Assembly: GCF_000340215.1 (NCBI RefSeq)
Contig: NW_006921535.1
Coordinates: forward strand, 1,802,483-1,866,482
Direction of reading: 5' to 3'
Length of the DNA: 64,000 nt
Origin: Pseudocercospora fijiensis CIRAD86
Lineage: Eukaryota; Ascomycota; Dothideomycetes; Mycosphaerellales; Mycosphaerellaceae
The position numbers and the translations under genes are program-made. Shown one piece after another: positions 23,351-32,176 of the stretch (the stretch's first letter is position 1; every line of letters starts with the position of its first letter). The notes under the pieces were generated by a model. It did no database searches, was not told where the DNA came from, and saw only the letters and a list, made by a program, of their open reading frames with translations.

Positions 23351-24239
23351 ATAGCGAGTCTACTTAACTAAGTTACGACGCCTCGTAAGAAAGGACCTAG
23401 TACTTCTGCGGGTCGCAATAAGACCGGAAATAGTAGAACGAGTATAGTATATTAACGTAAGAGGGCTACTGCTACTACCGCTAGCTCCGGTACTAGAAAG
23501 GGCGTCGCGAGTAAGGCTCCGCGTAAGACAACGGCGGGCAAGGCTCTACGTAAGACGACAACTAGCGCTTCTACTACTAGTAGCAATCGTACGAAGCGTC
23601 GATAGCGCCTAGGAAGTAAGTCCTATTTATAGCCGGCAGCGTAGCCGGCAGCGTAGCCGGCAGCGTAGCCGGCATTCTTACTGTCTTTTTACTAATCCTT
23701 CTTTAGCCGTAGCCCTCCGTAAGATTCGGCAGTATTAGAAGAGTTCTTAGCTCCTAATCCGCAAAACTCCTTTCTAACGACTTGTTCGCGAAATTGCCTA
23801 GGATTATAGAACGGACCTTCGCTTCTAAGCCTCCGCGATAGACGCCCTTTAAGAGGCTATAGAAGCCTACCTAGTTCGTATCTTCGAATGTATGTTTCTC
23901 TTCTACCTCTTTTCGGACTATACTAATACTATTTTAGCGGTTAACCTTATAGCTATCTACGCGAAGCGTATAACGATTATAGATAAGGATTTCAAAGCAC
24001 TCGATTAGATTCTAAAAGGCTAGAATGTCTATATTCGAGACGGTGCTAGGTAGGATAGATATTCTAGTAGAAAGGATGTTCGTAGTATTATCTATAAGCT
24101 TTTCTATATGCGAAATGAGCCGCTGTTATACGGCGCTATATACCGCGCTCTAAATACTCTCTAAGCATATATATATATAGTATAGTATACTTTATTAGCC
24201 GTACGGAATAGAAGTCTCCTAAAATCCCGTTAGTACTAA
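23351..24239 (+). pseudogene. Near-canonical histone H3 gene carried by hAT
   Basis: Three exons, 23,351-23,615, 23,707-23,889 and 23,938-24,239. Both introns are GT...ACTAAT...AG, and intron 1 contains four GCCGGC motifs. Splicing intron 1 recreates GTVALRKIRQY, and splicing intron 2 joins VRIFES to VNLIAIYAKRITI, both exactly where H3 has them. Between are LLIRKTPF, RLVREIA and DYRTDLRF, with stop codons at the Gln positions of H3. The N-tail is about 88 residues, twice the usual, and keeps SKAPRKTTAGKALRK, reminiscent of the K9-K27 region. A C-terminal extension of roughly 80 residues follows the core and differs between copies by a 2-bp AT-repeat slip, so the end is uncertain. The presumed start codon reads ATA in both copies. 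If expressed it would be a nucleosomal H3 variant; that is inference. Confidence 0.9.
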
Positions 24240-24349
24240 GGAGTAAAAAGGCCGGCTACGCTGCCGGCTACGCTGCCGGCTACGCTACTAGCTACGCTGC
24301 TAGGTTTTTCAAAGAACTAAAAGAAGATAGACATTCCGGTTGATTTGTA

Positions 24350-24889
24350 TTAGTTTAGATTTTTATAAAAAGAAAACAGGGAAAAATAAGGAAGGTTGAA
24401 GAGCCTAATAGTTATAGTTATAGGCACTATCCCTGTTTTCTAGAGTATATTATATACCTGCCTTCGCAACTCTACCTAATACTCCCTCTAAATATCCTTA
24501 TACTCTACCTACTAAAAATTCAACTAGGTACCTAGACCTATAGCTGCCTCTATATCTTTTACTATCTTCTATAGGTTAAAGGCCTCTTCTATAGCAGCCT
24601 CTACCTCCTTATACAATACGAAGTTACTACCTACCCTACCCTTTATATCTCCTAAATAACTAAGAGTTCTAAGGAACGAACTAGTATTCGGCCTTAGTAT
24701 AGCGAGTAACTAGTAGAACGTTCTACAGAGCTACCTTATAGCTCTTTTATATACTATACCGATACCGAGGGAGGAGCTATCCTAGTACTTAATATTGTCG
24801 AATAGTTCGGTAGGAAAGTGTATAAACTTCTTAAGGAGGAGGACTTCTAGGGAAATCGATGAGTTCTACCTAGATCTAGATAAAGACAT
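24350..24889 (-). pseudogene. hAT cargo ORF-C, unknown 179-aa protein
   Basis: Minus-strand frame of 180 codons from the ATG at 24,889. All in-frame stops before the last are at plausible Gln/Trp codons, and the length is identical in copy 2 (52,992-53,531). It starts MSLSRSR, has a segment with KKFIHFPTELFDNIKY, and the middle is likely helical (EVEAAIEEAFNL, IVKDIEAAIGLG). No family recognised. It converges with the H3 gene and is the only gene on the minus strand of the element. Confidence 0.55.
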
Positions 24890-25099
24890 TCTACTAAGCA
24901 GTTAGGGAATTGAACTGTAAACGAAAGGATGAAATTTATACCTAAGGAGTACAGTTTCCGAACTAAACTATAATGCCTTATATGTATATATATATGCTTT
25001 TGATTGGTTAGTGCCCTTAGCTAATTGTCTATAGATTTAAGGTTATATAAGTACCTTTATATAACTATATAGCCTAAGTAGGATTCGAAAATTCTATAA

Positions 25100-25321
25100 G
25101 TACTAAGGACTAAAAATGCCGGCTACGCTGCCGGCTATACTGCTAAGTCTTATAAAGGGCTTGCTTGAAGCTACGTATACATTCGTACACTTCTTAAAAA
25201 CCGATAAATTATATAGTTCGAACTAGCTACTTATATAGTTGCTTAGCAAACCAACCCAAACCAAACTAGAGTTTCGGCTTAGCAAACTAAACCAAACCAA
25301 CCCGAACCACTGCGGGGTCTA
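25100..25321 (+). repeat. hAT right subterminal region
   Basis: Two TGCCGGCTA motifs (25,110-25,140) and repeats of TTAGCAAACYAAACCAAACC, which are inverse to GGTTTGGTTT motifs of the left end, finish in CGGGGTCTA. The same is found at 53,740-53,961. Confidence 0.8.
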
Positions 25322-25761
25322 AGGGGGAAAGAAGGGTAGGGCAGCAGACAAGGTAGTTAGAGGGTAATAACTATAACACTAGTGCACCCTAGAGGAAGGA
25401 AAACAAGGAAACGAGGAAGATCAACACTTATAAATAGGATAGGAGGGAGGTTTTTACTAACTAAGTTGGTTTCCTATCTAAAACAATATATAGAAACAGA
25501 CCTGCATAGGCCGAAAGGCACTATAACAGGCAAATGAAATATCTATCTATCTATATAAATCCTTTCTAAATTCTTTCTATTCTGTTTTCTTTATATTCTA
25601 TTCGTATTAGCTACTATAATTATTTTTTATTATCTAAATAGTTAATAGTCTCTAAGTCTAGTTAGAGAAAGTCTTAGTAATTAACTAATATAATTTTTAA
25701 ATATAGCTAATCTACTAGCTAATTAGTTATTTTAGTATTTAGCTAAACTATTTCTAAAATT

Positions 25762-26110
25762 CTATCCGAATCCTATCTAAATCCTATCCGATTCCTATCC
25801 GATTCCTATCCGATTCCTATCCGATTCCTATCCGATTCCTATCCGATTCCTAGCTAATCCCTATCTTATTCCTATCCGATTTCTATTTTATTCCTATCCG
25901 CTTTCTATCTAATTATTATCTAATTCCTTTCTAAATTGTTTTTTAAGAGTACTATATTAATTCTATTGAAATTGTATTTAATTCCTATTTAATTCCTGTT
26001 TAATTCCTATCTAAATCCTTTCCGAATCCTTTCCGAATCCTTTCCGAATCCTTTCTAAATCCTTTCCGAATCCTTTCCGAATCCTTTCTAAATCCTTTCT
26101 AAATCCTTTT
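25762..26110 (-). repeat. 11-bp tandem array, right arm
   Basis: Units such as CCTATCCGATT and CCTTTCCGAAT, which are the complement of the left-arm units; about 30 units with interruptions. The two arrays face each other like satellite-bearing arms of one element. Confidence 0.85.
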
Positions 26111-26287
26111 AAAAAATCTTTACCCTATAGTAATTATTATAGAAGTAAAAAAATAAAAGATTATTTATTTCTTATTGAAATTTCATTTAAATTCTATTAA
26201 AAATATAATAAACTTACTTAATGGTTTCGCATTCCAATTAGCTTAACCTCGGCTAACCCCCTGTCATTTTAGAGTTCCTAACTACCG

Positions 26288-26319
26288 CGGTAGTTAGCTC
26301 GGCGATTTTGGTAGTTAGA
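26288..26319 (-). repeat. Right terminal inverted repeat, 32 bp, RIP-mutated
   Basis: Reverse complement of 10,189-10,220 apart from a few differences, most of them C-to-T or G-to-A. It overlaps the 20-bp palindrome CTAACTACCGCGGTAGTTAG at 26,278-26,297. Confidence 0.6.
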
Positions 26320-27559
26320 CCGGCGCTGCGCTCTAATAAGGGAAGCCTTCGATATCCGAGGCTCTATTATACACTCCGCCCCTCGCCTAGCTCGGGGATT
26401 TAAGCCAAACGTAAAATCGCGCTTTCTATAGTAATCTATACGTAAATCTCGATAGAAACGTTCGATAGGGGTGCCATTGTCGGGATATAGACTAATAAGT
26501 GGCTTATAAATAGACAGGTAAATATATAGAGGTAGAATTGTCGACTAAATAACGTAGATATTAGGTAGTAGCCGTCTTAGCGCATACTTGGCGTCAATTA
26601 TGTAATCTACGACTTTACAAGTAGGCCTATATCTCGAGCATATAAAGACTACTTCCTACGCTAGAGTAAATAGCTAGCTATAATAGCTACTATCCTATAT
26701 ATCTTTAATCTTTACTAGACAGGCCGTACTACTACTCTTATACAGTTCTTTTAGACTAAAGCGCCTGTCTTGTAACCTCTATTCTTAAGCCTTCGATACA
26801 ACCCTTTCTACTACCTTCTCGAGCCTCTTAGTCTCGGTAAGCCGTTTAGTACGTACGCGCTTCTTCCTTCTACCCTTCCGAGCTACTATATCGACGGTAA
26901 TAGTAACAGTAGCGAATACTATGTTATAAAGAGATAGAATACGCGCTAGAATAGAGGTAGACGCGCCTACTAAGGGATTATATAATAATCGGCGGCAGTA
27001 AGGTCTATAGCTACTATATACTCGGATAACCTCGCTAATATAATATTTAGACTCGCGGTTTAATACTGCATACACCTAGATATCTATATAGGACTGGAAC
27101 CTACTACTATATCGATATTTACGTATAGCCTACTAAGAAAAGCCGATTTTACGTATAGACTAAATCCCCGCGATTAGCGGGGTAAAGTAACTAAAGAAAC
27201 CCCGGATATAGGAGCTAAGGAATGTAAGCGGATACGAGACTGTCGGTTCGTCGGAATCAAACCTCTATAACTATTCTAATCGATTACAGCATTACAAACA
27301 TAGTCGCGTATAGCTAATCTCTCTTAAAATATATAGAATTATACCTATAGATATTAAATACTAAATATTTAAGATTTACCGCTTGTATTAGTATTTACTA
27401 TTAAATGTTAGTAAATATTTATATTTAATTTATATTTAATATAGCCTCGGTACGATAGGGAGCTTAGTTAGTAATAATTAGGGTTACGGTTAAGAAGGAG
27501 GGTATTCTTAACGGTATAGCCTTATAGTCTTATTAGAGGCGTTATTAGTAGTTATCTAG
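26320..27559. other. RIP-mutated spacer with a degenerate ORF
   Basis: Lies between the two transposon nests. On the minus strand from about 27,120 to 26,400 a frame reads like one protein of roughly 240 residues with Gln-type stops. It holds a basic RKGRRKKRVRTKRL block and ends with an HLLVYIPTMAPL segment. I recognise no family. The hairpin CCCCGCGATTAGCGGGG lies at about 27,166-27,182 and very AT-rich DNA at 27,330-27,450. Confidence 0.4.
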
Positions 27560-27760
27560 TATATAAGAAGGGTTATGTTAGTAGGTAGATAGGGTGGTAG
27601 TAAATTAGTATAGTATTCGATAGAGATCTAGGAGGAGAGGGAGGAAGGTAGGAGAGTTAGCCTAACGCTAAGCGCTAAGCCCTGCCTAAGGCATTAAGAC
27701 CCTAGCTTCACTCGGCCTAATTATATGCTAATTATATATAGCCTCCTTAGCCCTAATATA
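27560..27760 (-). repeat. Gypsy-1A 3' LTR
   Basis: 201 bp, beginning TATATAAGAAGG and ending CCCTAATATA on the plus strand; the terminal TG/CA have been turned to TA by RIP. It matches 59,848-60,048. Confidence 0.85.
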
Positions 27761-27921
27761 CGCTTCCCTTCTAAAGGCCGCGCCCTCGTAGCCTGTCTAT
27801 ATTCTAATCTCGGCCTCTATTGCTACTAACTTAGCAAATCTAATAAGCTACTTAGCCCGCGCTAAATTAAACACTTAACCACCTAATTATATAACTATAT
27901 TAAACCTTACCTTCTAATACA

Positions 27922-28257
27922 ATGTCCAACTCTAACTACGCTATTCCTATATATAACAACCTATAAAGTAATATGTATCTACAAGAATTGAGGGCCTTCG
28001 ACTAATTATAATACGAGCGCGTCTTCCCTACTATAATAGGTAGACGTACGAGGTATTATAGCCCTGCCTCCGTTCTAAGTGATATCGTATTAAGTTCTTT
28101 GCGTCTACTCTTAAAAGACCTAGTAATGTCCGCTTCCGAGGGTTGTCCGCTTCCGAGGGTTTGTTCTTATTATTACGAGGGCTATTATTTACTTTTTAGA
28201 AAAAACACAGCTCGTCTAGTTTCTATAGGTAAAGGCTATTGTAAGTATAGTGGTTGA
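27922..28257 (+). pseudogene. Antisense ORF in Gypsy-1A 3' region
   Basis: Opposite to the element's own genes, an ATG at 27,922 opens a frame of about 111 codons whose only interruptions are Gln-type stops. It reads MSNSNYAIP at the start, FPTIIGRRTRYYSPASVL in the middle and a Cys-containing end (CPLPRVCSYYYEG). The counterpart near 60.39 kb in Gypsy-1B has lost the frame. It could be an accessory gene or chance openness; no family known. Confidence 0.35.
28126..28165 (-). repeat. Direct repeat in Gypsy-1 3' region
   Basis: TGTCCGCTTCCGAGGGTT occurs twice in tandem, and again near 60,603-60,640 in Gypsy-1B. Confidence 0.7.
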
Positions 28258-28899
28258 GGTTCGCCTCGCTTAAAGGGTTAGAAAGATCGAGGAGTAACCT
28301 ATTGTCCGCAAGATCGACCCCGGCTAGCTTAGCTCTATAGTTTTGCCCTTAGTTAGTCTATTAGTCGCTTAATCTTTTAGGCGGCTTAAAGTTTTGATCA
28401 AAGTTTTAATTAAAGGTGCCTTAGGCTCGTAGTATAGGTAAGGTTGTGTCTGTAGGCGTAGTAATAATAGTAAGTAATGTTAACAATAGCGGCGCTAGTC
28501 GTCTTAGCGCTAACTTTACCTTACTTTTCGATTTCCTTCTTCGACTAATAATATACTCTATAACACCGTTACTAACATAGCCGCGTTAGCCGCCGGCGCA
28601 CTACTAGCTCGTAGCGCGATACTATTACCTTTATTACCGCTATTCGTACGCGCGCGTATATCGCCCTTGTCGAACGCTTAGGTCTCGAGGCCTCGATAGA
28701 ATAAAGACTAAGAGGGGGACCTATAGGGCGTATTAGTAAAGAGGTAGAATCCTCGAAAGAGCAGTCGATTGGTTAATAGTTATAGCGCGTTTGTTAACGC
28801 TCGGTACGCATCCGTTATCGTAGTATAGTCTTGTTGTCCTTTACTAACAATTGCTTGCCTCTAATTAGTTAGCTTAATAGCACCCCGGGGGTAGCATTA

Positions 28900-31808
28900 T
28901 TCCTAAGCCTTAGTAACATTACGAGCTTTTAGCCTTCTTCTTGTTCTTTACGCTAGTCTAATACTCGTCTAATAGCTTAGCTATATCCTTAAAGGAACCT
29001 TTAGCTTCCTACGAGTCCTATTTAGGTAAATAGCCTTACTATCTTAATAGGTACTCCTTCTTGCCTTTCCTAGTCCGGTGCTATAGGATACGTTCTATAG
29101 ACTACAGCTCTTCGCTATTAGCTAAGACTTCTTCTAACTTAGTAGGCGCTTTATCGCTTTCGCGCTAGTAGTATAGTTTAAGGAGGGATATATAGAAGGT
29201 GTTATAGATAGTATAATAGGGTAGAAGCTATAACTAATAGGCCTAGCTATTGCCCTTCGGTTCTCGGATTCGGAATAGGCCAATAAACCGTAGTGCTAGT
29301 TTAGGGCGTGTTTTGCTATCGGGTAATAGGTGTTTGCGGATGCGGAGGTTCTTTATACTAAGTATAACTATATCGCCTTGCTTAAAGGTTATCGGTGTAT
29401 AGCGCTTATCGTAGTAGGTCTTTTAGTACTCTTGAGCCTTTGTTAGCTTCTTAGCTATCTTAGCATAGATTTCTCGCATCTTTTGAACCCTCTTAATAGC
29501 CGCTAGTGTTTTAGGTTGACCCGCTTCCCTTTCCTTACGCTCGGCCTCGAGCGATAGGGGATCTTGTAGCATAGTAGCGTTCTAGCCTATTATAGCTATA
29601 TATAGTAATACCTTAGTTAATAAGTAGACACTATTATTGTATACGAATTTAGCTAGTTATAGGAGGTTAACCTAGTCGTTAGGATTCTCGTTAATGTAGC
29701 TACGTAGGTATTGCTATAGCGTAGCATTCTACCTCTCGGTCTAACTATCTGTTTATAGATAGAATGCTGTAGATAGGCGATGCTTGAGTCTTAGCTATAG
29801 GCAAATCTTACTCTAATAGTAAGATATAAATATCGAACCTCGATCGGAGACTATCCCCTTAGGGATCCCCTAATAGCTATAGAAGATGTTATTCTATAGC
29901 GACTTAGCTAGGTTAATAGCCGTCTAATCCTTTCGGGTAGGAATGTAACGAGCGCCCTTAGTAAACCGGTCTACGACAACTAGGATAGCATTATATATAT
30001 CCTTGCTTCCCCTACGCTTAGTAGGCGGAAGGCCTGTAATAAAATCTATTATAAGCTTAGCAAATGGCTTCTTTAGAACAGGGAGTAAAGACAAATCGCT
30101 AAATAGTAAGTGCTTCGGTGCTTTAACTCGTTAATATACGGCATACGTGTTTACGTAGTCCTTTATGTCCCGCTTACTATTTAGCTAGTAGTATATACGC
30201 GATAGTAGCTCGTACGACCTCTCTATACTATAGTAACCGGCAAGCTTACTATTATAGTGTCGCTTAAGAAGCTCTTGTCGTATCGAATACTCGGCAGGGA
30301 CATACAATCTGCCCTTATAGCGTAAATAGCTATCGGCATCAATCGACTAATTCTTACTAGATCTAGTCTTACGGCTACTTCTAAGCTAATCTATACGAGC
30401 AGTAGTAAAAGCGTCCCTTTGCTAAGCGCGTAACAGTTCGTTTATAAAGGCTTAACTATCTCCTTATACAAGTTCGCTTAATAGCACCCTCGCTATCGTG
30501 CGTAGTATACACTATATATATCTAGTAGCACTAGTAGCCGGATTAACTGTAGTAGTGCTTTAATCGCTGTTACTATATATAGCGATATCGACTAGGGAGT
30601 TATCGTAACCCTTCCTATTAGTGTTATTAAGCTTAATACGCACTATTAATATAGCAAGAGCATTAACATGCTTCAAGCCGTCGCGGAGTCTAGTAAGCCG
30701 CTTATCCTACGCTTGCCTTACTACGAGGTCTATAGCAATCTTGTACTGCAGGGTTAGAAACAATGAATTGATAGATTAGGTTTCGCTATCGTAATTAGGT
30801 CGCCTCGATAGGCTATTAGTAGGGTTACTTATACCTAGCCGATATAATACATTAAAATCAAACCTAGCGAGGTAGACGGCCTATCTAGCCTATCGACCTA
30901 CAACCCTAGTAACCTTAGTAATGCTACGAAGGTTGTTATAGTCCGTATAGACCTAAATAGGGTGCTAAGCACCGTCGAGATAGTAGCACTAGTATTTAAA
31001 GGCTTCTACGATTGCTAAGAGCTCTTGCTCGTAGGTCTCGTACCGACGTTCTATATCGATTATCTTCCGTAAAAAGAAGGCAATTAGGTGCTAGTAGTAG
31101 TCACTGTCTAACTGCTAAGACATTATAGCTAATACAGCGAACTGCGAAGCGTTAGTCTTAATACGGATTGGTTTGCCTAGTACGAAGTAGTATAACAAGG
31201 GGACTTTAGTAAAGCGCTGCTTTAAACCGTTAAAAGCGGCTTGTACTCTATTAGTCTATCTAAACTCTCTAGTTAGGTTAGCCTTAGTTTTAGTAAGCTT
31301 AGTTAGGGGCATTATATGCCGTAAATAGCCCTTAATAAAGCGGCGGTAAAAGTTAGCGAAGCCGAGGAATAACTAAAGCTCCTTAATACTAGTAGGCGTT
31401 AGCTACTTAGTAATAGTCTTAATCCGGTTAGGATCAGCCTTAACACCCTCGGTTAATACGAGGAAGCTAAGGAAGGACACCTCTTTAGTAGTAAAGGTGC
31501 ATTTAGAAGGCTTGTAATATAGACTATAGGCCCGTAGGCGGTCGAGCACCTTACGGACTATAGCCTAGTGCTCCGCAATGTTAGGTAAGTATATGTAAAC
31601 TAGGATGTTATCTAGGTAAACTATACAGAGGTAGTCTAATAGGCCTGAAAGGGCCCGATTAATATAGGACTAGAATATTATAGGGGCATTAGCTAGGCTA
31701 AATAGTATAACTAAGTACTCGAAATAGCTATAGCGAGTACAGAAGGCCGTTTTCTATTCGTTACCCTTACGAATGCGGATACGATAGTATGCATCCTTAA
31801 TGTCTAAT
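28900..31808 (-). pseudogene. Gypsy-1A pol, 3' part (RT end, RNase H, integrase, chromodomain)
   Basis: On the minus strand, reverse transcriptase continues at 31,808 and shows the catalytic box as YLDNIL (about 31,600-31,620, second Asp mutated to Asn). It is followed by [15 protein letters not shown], RNase H, and then integrase with HLLFSDLSLLP, IIDFITGLPP and VVVDRFTKGARY (about 29,900-30,120). A chromodomain is seen at about 28,960-29,110 (KKEYLLR...GYLPK...SFKDIAKLLDEY). All stops are at Gln/Trp positions. The piece ends at 31,808, where the 5-bp target duplication of Gypsy-2 begins. Confidence 0.85.
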
Positions 31809-31813
31809 ATAGT

Positions 31814-32159
31814 TGTTACGGATCTGATTAGTTAGAGTCCTTATATAATCTTAGAGCGACGCTAAGACTAGGAGGCTAAGCTGTCGCTCTATCTTACTAG
31901 GAGCGATAGGAGCGGTCGAGAGCGACAGCGTCGCTTACGTCGCTTACGACTATAGATAAGATATCTCCTTTGTATTTAGGAACGCCGGAATGCCCTTATA
32001 GCTCGAAGCGTTTAACTTATATTACCTACTTACTAATTGGAATTACCTTTGTACTAATTATTCTGTCTCTGCCTCCCGCTTGTATTAGCCTCTCTAAAGA
32101 AGCCTCGGCTTGTACGTAATAAGAAGTTACTTAACGATCTGTCGCGAGTAACCGTAACA
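31814..32159 (+). repeat. Gypsy-2 5' LTR
   Basis: 346 bp, near-identical to 38,366-38,711; the differences I see are C/T or G/A. Confidence 0.95.
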
Positions 32160-32176
32160 CTTTAAACGCCCTTAGG

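Larger units (their letters stand above)
15756..25321 (+). mobile_element. Cargo-bearing hAT transposon, copy 1 (9,566 bp)
   Basis: Begins TAGACCCCG and ends CGGGGTCTA (TIR about 20 bp, TAGACCCCGTAGTGGTTCGG-like), flanked by a perfect 8-bp target duplication AGGGGGAA at 15,748-15,755 and 25,322-25,329. Duplication length and transposase place it in hAT. Gene order: unknown ORF-A, hAT transposase, divergent histone H3-like gene, near-canonical H3 gene, all plus strand, then a minus-strand ORF-C. GCCGGC-core repeats occur in about a dozen clusters in introns, spacers and both ends. It is inserted in the 3' region of the Tad-like LINE. Differences from copy 2 are almost all C/T or G/A, as expected of RIP. 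Confidence 0.93.
11105..25549 (+). mobile_element. Tad-like LINE, RIP-inactivated, split by hAT copy 1
   Basis: Non-LTR retrotransposon of about 4.9 kb once the hAT insertion is removed. It is flanked by a 16-bp target duplication TCTATATAAATCCTTT at 11,089-11,104 and 25,550-25,565. It has a gag-like ORF1 with CCHC knuckles and an ORF2 with endonuclease, reverse transcriptase and a C-terminal Cys/His domain, in Tad1 order. The 3' end carries the short TATC repeat tail expected of this clade. Nearly all stop codons sit at former Gln/Trp positions. The hAT element entered just after ORF2. Confidence 0.85.
10189..26319. mobile_element. TIR element with 11-bp satellite arms, host of nested LINE and hAT
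   Basis: Two 32-bp inverted repeats at 10,189-10,220 and 26,288-26,319 match except for a few differences that are nearly all C/T or G/A, i.e. RIP-type. Inside each, facing inward, is an array of an 11-bp repeat (TAGGAATCGAA-like on the left, its complement on the right). Removing the LINE inserted at 11,104/25,550 leaves about 1.7 kb of AT-rich DNA with no coding capacity that I can see, so this is probably a non-autonomous DNA element. The outer target duplication is not clear; the right TIR is RIP-mutated and the left one is not. Superfamily unknown. Confidence 0.6.

Noticed and set aside
15756..25321. TA target duplication suggesting a Tc1/mariner element
   Set aside because: TA belongs to the terminal repeat itself; the flanks give a perfect 8-bp duplication in both copies and the transposase is hAT.
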